Assembly: GCA_023260735.1 (NCBI GenBank) | Contig: JALQUL010000475.1 | Coordinates: forward strand, 1-15,159 | Reading direction: 5' to 3' | Source: Limnohabitans sp. | Lineage (GTDB): Bacteria; Pseudomonadota; Gammaproteobacteria; Burkholderiales; Burkholderiaceae_C | Length of the DNA: 15,159 nucleotides | In this document: one piece after another, positions 8,524 through 14,985 of the stretch | Numbering within the stretch: the stretch's first letter is position 1 | Layout: each line of letters opens with the position of its first letter | Made by a program: the position numbers and the translations under genes | Notes under the pieces: model-generated | Told to the model about the DNA's origin: nothing | Seen by the model: the letters and a program-made list of their open reading frames with translations, nothing else | The model's database searches: none

Positions 8524-9384
8524 TTATTTATCTAAGTTTTTACCAATCATGCGGATCATAAAAGCAGCTGCTATATTGGCCAAAATAACGGCAAACAAAG
8601 CACCTGCAGAAGCTACACCAGCATCAAAATTAAGTAAAGCTTGTTTAAAGATTAAAAATGCGACATTGGTACTTGCGTCTCCAGGGCCACCACCAGTCGT
8701 GGTATAAATTTCTGCAAATACACTGAGTAAGAAAATTAACTCAATCATGACCACCACCACCATGGCCCTAGCCAAATGCGGAATATATAAATAACGCAGC
8801 AGCTGTAAATAATTGGCTCCATCCATACGGGCGGCTTCGATTTGTTCGCGGCTCATACTTTGCAAAGAGGTCATCATGATTAAGGTCGCAAACGGTAACC
8901 ATTGCCAAGACACCATAATGATCACTGAAAATAAAGGGTGGTCAGTTAACCAGTCAACTGGTGTCGCACCAAAAAATTTCCATACCTGTGCCAGTACACC
9001 ATATATCGGATTCATCATCATGTGTTTCCACAATAATGCATTTACGGTAGGCATTACAAAAAACGGAGATATCAGTAAAAGACGAACCAAGCCACGGCCT
9101 GGGAAAGGCTCATCAATTAATAGGGCAATGGCGAGGCCAAATACAACAGTAATGGCAATTACACTACCTAGCAATAAGAGGGTGTTCATCACTGCAACGC
9201 TAAAAGAAGGGTCAGTGACAAAATATTCAAAATTCTCTAAACCGATAAACCCAGTTTGCTCGGGCTGCATGAGGTTGTAGCGAATGACAGAAAAATAAAT
9301 TGTCATTAGCAGTGGAACAATCATCCACAAAAATAGGGTAGTGACTGCTGGCGTCAGCAGCAGACGGGGTAGCAGTCTTTTCAT
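8524..9384 (-). CDS. mtlF: Polyol ABC transporter permease (MalF-type)
   Basis: This 286-residue permease partners MtlG to form the channel of the importer. About six membrane segments are visible, beginning at residue 10. The EAA docking loop is at about 183-202 (EAARMDGANYLQLLRYLYIP), followed by a conserved stretch with TTGGGPGDAST. The ATG at 9384 has AAAGAG upstream at about 9 bases. The gene follows mtlE after a 120-bp gap that holds three hairpins, so its transcription is probably lower than that of mtlE. The pairing with a SmoS-like dehydrogenase and DalD points to a hexitol/pentitol substrate, though a permease sequence cannot itself fix specificity. Confidence 0.92.
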   Translation of the reverse strand: MKRLLPRLLLTPAVTTLFLWMIVPLLMTIYFSVIRYNLMQPEQTGFIGLENFEYFVTDPSFSVAVMNTLLLLGSVIAITVVFGLAIALLIDEPFPGRGLVRLLLISPFFVMPTVNALLWKHMMMNPIYGVLAQVWKFFGATPVDWLTDHPLFSVIIMVSWQWLPFATLIMMTSLQSMSREQIEAARMDGANYLQLLRYLYIPHLARAMVVVVMIELIFLLSVFAEIYTTTGGGPGDASTNVAFLIFKQALLNFDAGVASAGALFAVILANIAAAFMIRMIGKNLDK

Positions 9385-9435
9385 GAAGCACAGCTCTTTG
9401 GTTAATTAAATAATAGGGACAAGTGACTTGAATTC

Positions 9436-9468
9436 AAAAACGCAGCGACCAAGGGTTTGATCGCTGCG
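9436..9468 (-). terminator. Intrinsic terminator or attenuator between mtlE and mtlF
   Basis: Read on the - strand, CGCAGCGA pairs with TCGCTGCG and the stem continues inward (one U-G wobble, then three Watson-Crick pairs) for about 12 bp around a 4-base loop. Five U residues follow directly. This is the shape of a Rho-independent terminator, sited inside an operon just after the binding-protein gene. The permease genes downstream have no other visible strong promoter, so partial termination or 3'-end protection is the likely role. Confidence 0.75.
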
Positions 9469-9478
9469 CTTGCTTTTT

Positions 9479-9519
9479 AGGAAACGATTTCCTTGGCTAC
9501 TGGATTATTTGTAGTAGCC
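9479..9519 (-). other. Two tandem stem-loops at the mtlE stop codon
   Basis: The first inverted repeat is GGCTACT-N11-AGTAGCC at 9495-9519, a 7-bp stem spanning the mtlE stop codon at 9505-9507. One base further along the transcript is AGGAAA-N3-TTTCCT at 9479-9493, a 6-bp stem. They precede the terminator-like hairpin at 9441-9468, giving three hairpins in a row. A role in stabilising the mtlE message is inferred from position. Confidence 0.5.
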
Positions 9520-10818
9520 AGCTTTTTTCATTTCGCGTTCAGCTGCAGCTTGTGAGTTTTTCAAGGCTGCGTCAACGGTTGATTTACCAGCTAAAGCGGC
9601 ACTCATTTGTTGACCTACTGCAATACCAATTGATTGGAACTCAGGGATTGCTGCGAATTGCACACCGACATAAGGTGACTTAGGTAATGTGCTGTCGTTA
9701 GGGTTAGCAGAATCAATCGCTGCTTTTTCAGCTGCTGCAAATACGGCCGCTTTTTGGAACTCAGCGTTGGCATAAGTAGATTTCCGTGTACCTGTAGGAA
9801 CGCGAGCCCAACCATTGGTTTTAGCTACTAAATTGATGTACTCTTTAGAAGTGGACCAGCTAATGAATTTTTGCGCTGCGTCAGCATGTTTGGTGCCTGC
9901 AGGAATGGCTAAAGCCCATGCCCATAACCAGTTAGCACCTTTAGTGGTGGCACTGTAAGGGCCTTGTGCAAATGCCACTTTGTCAGCTACTTTAGATTGT
10001 TTTGGATCGGTAATGAAAGAGGCTGCAATGGTGGCGTCAATCCACATACCGCATTTACCTTCATTGTACAAAGCTAAAATTTCATTGAAGCTGTTGTTAG
10101 CAGAGCCTGGAGGGCCGTATTTAGTCATCATGTCCACATAGAAAGTCACTGCGTCTTTCCATGGTTTTGATTCGAGTTGTGGTTTCCATTTCATGTCAAA
10201 CCATTGGCCACCGAAGCTGTTTACCATTGTTGACAAGAATGCCATGTTGTCACCCCAACCTGGTTTCCCACGTAAGCAAATACCATACACGCCATTTTTT
10301 GGATCATGAATTTTAGATGCGGCATCACGAACTTGTTCCCAAGTTGGACGTTCAGCAAATTTAATGCCTGCTTTGTCAGTTAAGTCTTTACGGTACATGA
10401 GCATGGAGCTCTCACCGTAGAAAGGTGCTGCATATAATTTGTCGCCTACGCTTAAACCACTACGCATTGCAGGTAACAAATCATTCACGTCATAAGCTGC
10501 ATCAGTTTTTAATTCTTTGAGCCAACCTTTTTTGCCCCAAATTGGTGTCTCGTACATACCAATTGTCATAACGTCAAATTGACCGCCTTTAGTAGCAATG
10601 TCAGTGGTCACACGTTGACGTAATACACCTTCTTCTAAAGTCACAAATTTAAGTTTGATGTCTGGATTAGCTTGTTCGAAATTTTTGCTAAGTTTTTCCA
10701 TTTCAATCATGTGACCGTTGTTAACGGTAGCAATCACCAATTCGGTTGCTGCGTGAGAAACGCCACATAAAGAAGTCACTAGCGCAGCGGCTAGAGCAAT
10801 ACGAGTCTTGAGTTTCAT
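9505..10818 (-). CDS. mtlE: Polyol ABC transporter periplasmic substrate-binding protein
   Basis: This 437-residue secreted protein captures the polyol in the periplasm and delivers it to MtlFG. The N-terminus is a Sec signal peptide (basic MKLKTR, then a hydrophobic core) with likely cleavage after Ala23 in SHA-A. There is no lipobox. The mature part has the family 1 solute-binding layout, with TVNNGHMIEMEKLSKNFEQ near the N-terminus, a YAAPFYGESSMLMYRKD segment, MWIDATIAAS, and GANWLWAWALAIPAGT. These features are typical of mannitol/sorbitol binding proteins. The ATG at 10818 has a good GGAG ribosome-binding site 7 bases upstream. It is the first gene of the operon and is followed by three hairpins, consistent with a binding protein made in excess over the membrane subunits. 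Confidence 0.93.
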   Translation of the reverse strand: MKLKTRIALAAALVTSLCGVSHAATELVIATVNNGHMIEMEKLSKNFEQANPDIKLKFVTLEEGVLRQRVTTDIATKGGQFDVMTIGMYETPIWGKKGWLKELKTDAAYDVNDLLPAMRSGLSVGDKLYAAPFYGESSMLMYRKDLTDKAGIKFAERPTWEQVRDAASKIHDPKNGVYGICLRGKPGWGDNMAFLSTMVNSFGGQWFDMKWKPQLESKPWKDAVTFYVDMMTKYGPPGSANNSFNEILALYNEGKCGMWIDATIAASFITDPKQSKVADKVAFAQGPYSATTKGANWLWAWALAIPAGTKHADAAQKFISWSTSKEYINLVAKTNGWARVPTGTRKSTYANAEFQKAAVFAAAEKAAIDSANPNDSTLPKSPYVGVQFAAIPEFQSIGIAVGQQMSAALAGKSTVDAALKNSQAAAEREMKKAGYYK

Positions 10819-10855
10819 TAGTTGTCTCCGATGAAGGATTTAAGTTAGGGGATGT

Positions 10856-10882
10856 TTGATGCTCATCTGCAGCAAGCATCAA
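10856..10882. repeat. Perfect inverted repeat in the mtlE leader region
   Basis: TTGATGCT-N11-AGCATCAA is a perfect 8-bp inverted repeat, 38 to 64 bp upstream of the mtlE start. It has no U-tract. It could form a hairpin in the 5' untranslated region or be an operator for a dimeric repressor. The sequence alone does not decide. Confidence 0.45.
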
Positions 10883-10931
10883 CACCTATACGATATCAAT
10901 AGTTAAATGCAAAACTAGTACAAATTTAGCA

Positions 10932-10960
10932 TCTATATGTATTAATATTCCATTTATACC
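10932..10960 (-). promoter_or_regulatory. Candidate activator-dependent promoter of the polyol operon
   Basis: On the - strand a TATAGA -10 candidate (10932-10937) is followed upstream by 17 bp and a poor -35 (GGTATA, 10955-10960) that falls inside the proximal TAGGTA repeat. An AraC-type activator overlapping a weak -35 would fit this geometry. An alternative pair, TTTGCA (10908-10913) and TATAGG (10885-10890) with 17-bp spacing, lies nearer the gene. Neither is strong enough to be certain. Confidence 0.35.
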
Positions 10961-10996
10961 TAGGATTTATACCTATTTGCATTAAATAAGTACCTA
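10952..10996 (-). promoter_or_regulatory. Three TAGGTA boxes, candidate AraC-type operator
   Basis: Read on the - strand, TAGGTA occurs at 10991-10996, 10970-10975 and 10957-10962. The two nearest the gene belong to a perfect 11-bp direct repeat, TAGGTATAAAT, with 13-bp periodicity. The distal box (AATAGGTACTTA) is 21 bp, two helical turns, from the middle one. Direct repeats at near-helical spacing upstream of a weak promoter are the usual form of AraC-family sites. Binding by the operon's own regulator is inferred. Confidence 0.55.
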
Positions 10997-11045
10997 TTTT
11001 CTTGACTGTATCAGCAAAAAATAAAAATAAAGCTTAAAAATGGTT

Positions 11046-11074
11046 TTGCGATGCTTAATAAATAAGCATAATTA
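11046..11074 (+). promoter_or_regulatory. Candidate promoter with embedded palindrome, upstream of the DUF2007 gene
   Basis: TTGCGA (11046-11051) and TAATTA (11069-11074) are separated by 17 bp and could be -35 and -10 elements for the gene at 11123. The spacer is almost filled by the perfect inverted repeat ATGCTTA-N5-TAAGCAT (11051-11069), placed where a repressor would block polymerase. The region is very AT-rich, so chance matches are likely. Confidence 0.3.
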
Positions 11075-11122
11075 GTATTTTTATGATGCTAGCTTATTTA
11101 TTATTGACTCATTACGCCTATT

Positions 11123-11461
11123 ATGAAAACTATTTACACGGCCTCTCATATTGTTGATGCACACATGATTGTGAATTTATTAGAGCAGCATGAGTTAAAA
11201 GCATTTGTGCAAGGCGAGTATTTACAAGCTGCAGCGGGGGAATTGCCTGCAGGCCAGCTCATAAGAGTCGAAATTGCAGAACTTTTTTATGAGCAGGCCA
11301 AAGCTATTTTGCAAGAGTGGGAGTTACAAAATCCAGTTACTAATAGTCAAAATCAACCTAGCAAACCTCATTCAGAAAGAGGTGATAAATTATGGTGGTG
11401 TGTAATGTCTTTTGCACTTGGTTTTGTAAGCGCTTATATTTTATTTGGGCAGTTACTTTAA
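11123..11461 (+). CDS. DUF2007 domain protein with C-terminal membrane anchor
   Basis: This 112-residue protein begins with a DUF2007 (putative signal-transducing) domain at about residues 1-68. It shows the typical pattern of an early strand, DAHMIVNLLEQHELKAFVQGEYL, then a glycine-containing turn (GELPAGQLIRVEI) and a helix (AKAILQEWE). A polar linker follows, then one hydrophobic segment at about residues 91-111 (WWCVMSFALGFVSAYILFG) that should anchor it in the inner membrane. The family has no defined biochemical role. It is transcribed away from the polyol operon, and its stop is only 5 bp from the stop of the convergent FAD protein gene. No clear ribosome-binding site is visible before the ATG, but no better in-frame start exists. 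Confidence 0.75.
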   Translation: MKTIYTASHIVDAHMIVNLLEQHELKAFVQGEYLQAAAGELPAGQLIRVEIAELFYEQAKAILQEWELQNPVTNSQNQPSKPHSERGDKLWWCVMSFALGFVSAYILFGQLL

Positions 11462-11466
11462 ATTTT

Positions 11467-13062
11467 TTACACACTCCAAAACCCTCTTACAAAGGCTTCT
11501 TCAAAAATAGAATAGCCCGCCCAATCCGAATGAGCAAAAGCGATTCTTTTAGTTTTTGGAACTTTAGGCAAGGTTTTTAAAAATGCTAAATTTTGACTGT
11601 TAGGCACAGCCATCGCATGACCATATCGAGTAATAAATAACTCTGTGCACTTCTGAGTTAGGTCGGGATGCGCCAGAGTTAAATGACTAAGCACTTGTTG
11701 TGCACAGCTTTGCCAATTTTGTTCAAGTAATATTTGTTTGGTATTTTTATCAGGGCCAAGTGCCTGGTAAAAAGTCAATACATTGCCTTGTTGCTTGCTG
11801 GGTAGGTTTAAACTTTGATGATTAGCACTTACATAACCCAAGTTATTCGAGCCATATATGACGTTATCCCAACTTAGTTGCACATTTGTTTTTTCAAATA
11901 AAGGAGTTGGCAAATAGAGATTGGCAACCAACCAAGCAGAATGTTGTGTGAATTGGGCTGCTTGGCTTAAAAAGCCAATAGTTTGTTTGATTATTTTTTG
12001 AGCAATATGTACTGGTAAAGCTACAATACAGTTTTTGCATGTCCACCGAGTCACTTCCTGTGTCTCAATATTAAAAGTATCGACCTCTACCTCATTTTTT
12101 AATTCGTTTATTTTTAAAATGAGTTCCCGCCCTTTGAATCTATCTTTTAAAGTGTCAGCCATAGCCCTGCTTAAATAAGCATTTCCTTGGGGCCACGTTA
12201 AAACGGCATCTTGGTGTTTGGTATTCTCTTGCCCCGGGGCAGTAAAGCCATGCCTAGCTGCAAAATAATGAACTCCTGCCCAAGCACTCACGTGGTCGAG
12301 TCCTGCACCGTATTCATCCAAGCAACAATAATTTAAATACCATACTAACTCGGTGGCAAAAATACCATTTTGTTGAAGATATTGACGCATGGTTAAACCA
12401 ATTAAGCTGATTTGTAGCTCTCCCCAAGATGCTTGGTAACTAGGAATCGCCCAATGCTCTTGCATAGCAGCTTGAATGAGCTTGGCAAATTTTAAGTATT
12501 GCTGTTGTAAAGGTGAATCAAGTGGAGTTGGGGGTAAAAGGCCATAGTGCCACTCATTTTGATAAAACAAGCGTTCTTGTGGACTATGGCATAAATGGCG
12601 TTCATCCCATAACCATTTACCATGCTGGTATTGGCCCAACTTTAGCTGAGCTAAAAACTCTAAAAGTTCGGGGGCCTCATTAGAGGGGACGGGTAAATAA
12701 TGCGCCCCTAAAGGGCAATTAATTCCATGTATTTGAGTTGACCTAGAATTACCGCCTGGGGTGGACTCTAAGTCGATTAAATAATAATCATCTTTTTGTT
12801 GTTGATCAAGCGCTCTACAAGCCGATAAACCAGCAATACCGGCTCCTAAAATTAAATGGGCCGATTTTTTAAATTGTGTGGGTGCTGGCCATTGCTGGGT
12901 ATGCCTAAGCTGATGGCCCGCTTTGTAATTAACATCTAAAAAACTACCATTCAAATTATTTTTTTTTGATGTATCGCAGGCATTGAGTACTAGCCCCGAA
13001 CTGGCTATTAAAAAATGCCTTCTATTAAGATTAGTGAACAATTTTTCCCCACTCTTGTTCAT
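11467..13062 (-). CDS. FAD-dependent amine-oxidase-like protein, predicted Tat lipoprotein
   Basis: This 531-residue flavoprotein has the dinucleotide-binding motif LILGAGIAGLSACRAL (70-85), an acidic strand end (Glu99) and PGGNSRS (102-108), as in flavin-containing amine oxidases and phytoene-desaturase relatives. The N-terminus combines a twin-arginine motif (NRRHFLIA, 13-20) with a lipobox ending LNAC (Cys29). This predicts export in folded form with cofactor, then lipid anchoring in the periplasm. Its substrate is unknown; the adjacent spermidine-synthase-like gene suggests a polyamine or polyamine derivative, which is inference. It overlaps the end of that gene by 32 bp, so translation is probably coupled. 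A TTG at 13041, preceded by GGGG, would give a shorter and equally plausible Tat signal. The stop is 5 bp from the convergent DUF2007 gene. Confidence 0.8.
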   Translation of the reverse strand: MNKSGEKLFTNLNRRHFLIASSGLVLNACDTSKKNNLNGSFLDVNYKAGHQLRHTQQWPAPTQFKKSAHLILGAGIAGLSACRALDQQQKDDYYLIDLESTPGGNSRSTQIHGINCPLGAHYLPVPSNEAPELLEFLAQLKLGQYQHGKWLWDERHLCHSPQERLFYQNEWHYGLLPPTPLDSPLQQQYLKFAKLIQAAMQEHWAIPSYQASWGELQISLIGLTMRQYLQQNGIFATELVWYLNYCCLDEYGAGLDHVSAWAGVHYFAARHGFTAPGQENTKHQDAVLTWPQGNAYLSRAMADTLKDRFKGRELILKINELKNEVEVDTFNIETQEVTRWTCKNCIVALPVHIAQKIIKQTIGFLSQAAQFTQHSAWLVANLYLPTPLFEKTNVQLSWDNVIYGSNNLGYVSANHQSLNLPSKQQGNVLTFYQALGPDKNTKQILLEQNWQSCAQQVLSHLTLAHPDLTQKCTELFITRYGHAMAVPNSQNLAFLKTLPKVPKTKRIAFAHSDWAGYSIFEEAFVRGFWSV

Positions 13063-14599
13063 AGGTATTCACTAAAATTTGATTCGAAAGACGATTAATG
13101 TCGCTAGGAACACGAGCCATATCGGGTGGAAAGATAAATAACTGAGGTAATGATTGTGCTGTTAAAAATTGCAATTTTTCTGGTAGTTGTGTTGGTAATC
13201 GATAAGGCCTATGACTGGCAATAATAAACCCCCATTCACCAAAACTGGGCACATGTGCATGATAGGGTGTAGCTTGTAATCCTACCGACTCTATAGTGTG
13301 AGCTACTGTCCAAAAAGTTTGCCTAGCAATTAAAGGAGAGGTAGTCTGAATGACAGCATAGGCTCCTGCATTAAGGCGTTTTTCTAATAAGGAGTAAAAG
13401 CTATTGGTATAAAGTTTGCCTACATTAAAATTGGTAGGGTCTGGAAAGTCCACCACAATAACATCAAAGAATTCAGCACTTTCTTCAAGCCATTTAAAGG
13501 CATCTGTATTAATAATTTTTAGCTTATTTGAAAGCAGTGAATGCCCATTCAATTGGATTAAATCCGGATGACTTTTAAATAGCTGTGTCATATTAGGGTC
13601 TAGCTCTACCAAGGTAATGCTTTCAACGCTAGGGTAACGTAAAATTTCACGTACTGCCATGCCGTCACCTCCTCCTAGTACTGCTATTTTTTTGGGTGCT
13701 CCATGAGCTGCCATGATAGGGTGTACTAAGGCCTCGTGATAACGATATTCGTCTCGCTGAGCAAATTGTAAATTGCCATTTAAAAACAATCTAAATCCTG
13801 TTTTTCCCTCGCCAGCTTGTTGAGTAAGTACAATTCTTTGGTAGGGTGTGGATTGAGCTAAAACAATTTTGTCTTGATAAAATTTATCTTCGCTAAGACT
13901 GGTTATATGTTTGGCAAAAAATAATCCTGCAAGTAAAACGAGAAAGGTCAGTACGCATGCCAATAAATGTAGCTTGATGCTTTTTAATTCAAATCTAAAT
14001 AAATATAAAGCCCAAAATGCTACTGCAGCATTCATTAAACCAAATATCAACCCAGTTCGAATAAGGCCTAGTTGGGGAACTAAAAATAAAGGAAAGGCCA
14101 GTGATACAGCTAGAGCACCTAAATAGTCGTAGGTAAGCACTTCCGAGACTAAATCTTTGAGTGCCACATTTTTTTTGAGTAGTCGCATTACCAAAGGAAT
14201 TTCTAGACCTACTAAAACCCCTACCACGAACACCATAAAATAAATTAAAAAATGGGTGGCACTTGGTAAATAGGCATTGCTTAAAAAAATCACACTTGGT
14301 AAAAATCCACCCACCAATGCTACTAATAATTCAATTCGTAAAAAGTAGGCCGATAAATGTCTATCAAAATATCGAGTTAAAAAAGAGCCCACTCCCATGG
14401 CAAATAAGTAGCAACCAATAATGGTTGAAAACTGCAAAATAGAGTCACCTAATAAATAACTCGCTACTGCACCTGCGGCTAATTCATAAATCAAACCGCA
14501 TGCAGCAATAATAAAAACACTGACTAACAAAGCTAAATGTAAAGGAGTAATTTTGCTCGCTAATGTATGGTGAGGTATTTCAGTGTCTTTTTGAGTCAT
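13031..14599 (-). CDS. Membrane-embedded spermidine-synthase-like aminopropyltransferase
   Basis: This 522-residue protein fuses about seven membrane helices (residues ~20-230) to a spermidine-synthase-type domain (~245-465). The enzymatic domain has QRDEYRYHEALVHP (281-294), GGGDG (309-313) for decarboxylated AdoMet binding, the acidic strand end VELD (331-334), NTDAFKWL (364-371) and VVDFPDPTN (382-390), where Asp384 and Asp387 match the catalytic and substrate-binding acids. The usual DSSDP-x-GPA sequence is altered to DFPDPTNFNVGKLYT, so the acceptor amine may differ from putrescine. Soluble SpeE is about 280-300 residues; the membrane half is the extra part. No AdoMet decarboxylase gene is in the window. 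No ribosome-binding site is evident before the ATG at 14599. The downstream FAD protein gene overlaps its end. Confidence 0.85.
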   Translation of the reverse strand: MTQKDTEIPHHTLASKITPLHLALLVSVFIIAACGLIYELAAGAVASYLLGDSILQFSTIIGCYLFAMGVGSFLTRYFDRHLSAYFLRIELLVALVGGFLPSVIFLSNAYLPSATHFLIYFMVFVVGVLVGLEIPLVMRLLKKNVALKDLVSEVLTYDYLGALAVSLAFPLFLVPQLGLIRTGLIFGLMNAAVAFWALYLFRFELKSIKLHLLACVLTFLVLLAGLFFAKHITSLSEDKFYQDKIVLAQSTPYQRIVLTQQAGEGKTGFRLFLNGNLQFAQRDEYRYHEALVHPIMAAHGAPKKIAVLGGGDGMAVREILRYPSVESITLVELDPNMTQLFKSHPDLIQLNGHSLLSNKLKIINTDAFKWLEESAEFFDVIVVDFPDPTNFNVGKLYTNSFYSLLEKRLNAGAYAVIQTTSPLIARQTFWTVAHTIESVGLQATPYHAHVPSFGEWGFIIASHRPYRLPTQLPEKLQFLTAQSLPQLFIFPPDMARVPSDINRLSNQILVNTYEQEWGKIVH

Positions 14600-14631
14600 A
14601 TAGAGAGAAACTTAAGAATGACTCTAGCTAT

Positions 14632-14656
14632 CTGTAGCCTTTTATAAAAGTTACAG
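14632..14656. repeat. Imperfect 25-bp palindrome upstream of the aminopropyltransferase gene
   Basis: Arms CTGTA/TACAG and CTTTT/AAAAG surround a central AT, with a small asymmetry between the two arm pairs. It lies 33-57 bp before the start at 14599, in the 98-bp gap after the DUF350 gene. The centre reads as a TATAAA-like element on the - strand. It may be an internal promoter or operator; the evidence is weak. Confidence 0.3.
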
Positions 14657-14697
14657 CCATCATCAATAAAAAAGTATTGCCACAGAGTAGTGTGAGT

Positions 14698-14919
14698 TTA
14701 ACCGTGAATAGCTGCTGCAACAATGATCGAAATTCCTAGGCACAAGGCTGCAACAACTATGGCCAATGCCATATTTTGTTTTTCAACTATTTCAAGCCAA
14801 AGTTGGTAGGGAGTGAGTTTATCAATAATAACAAAACACAAAGCAAAGACCACTACACCGAGTAAGGCGAAAACAATAGAAGAAAATACGGCTGCTAAAT
14901 TTAAAAATTGAAATTCCAT
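14698..14919 (-). CDS. DUF350 (YjfL-family) small membrane protein
   Basis: This 73-residue protein has two membrane helices (about 10-32 and 49-70) joined by a short polar loop with the DUF350 signature: KLTPYQLWLEI, then N-x-A-x-A before the second helix and LG-x-x-I within it. E. coli YjfL carries two such units in about 130 residues, so this is a single-unit version and may work as a dimer. The function of DUF350 is unknown. From memory, it is often encoded near spermidine-synthase-like or glutathionylspermidine-synthetase-like genes, which is the arrangement here. The ATG at 14919 has AGG about 12 bases upstream. It sits between the small Ser/Gly-tailed protein gene and the aminopropyltransferase gene, all on the same strand. 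Confidence 0.8.
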   Translation of the reverse strand: MEFQFLNLAAVFSSIVFALLGVVVFALCFVIIDKLTPYQLWLEIVEKQNMALAIVVAALCLGISIIVAAAIHG

Positions 14920-14985
14920 AATGTGTAAACCTAAAAGTTAAAAAAGTTGAATAATGCAGATGAAAGTAAAACTATTAAATGGTTT

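Noticed and set aside
8813..9280. A 155-codon open frame on the + strand
   Set aside because: It lies entirely antisense to mtlF, whose family match, EAA loop and membrane pattern are clear. Its own translation shows no recognisable domain.
9428..9437. The 10-bp palindrome TTGAATTCAA upstream of mtlF
   Set aside because: It is short, AT-rich and partly overlaps the U-tract of the terminator; it adds no independent signal.
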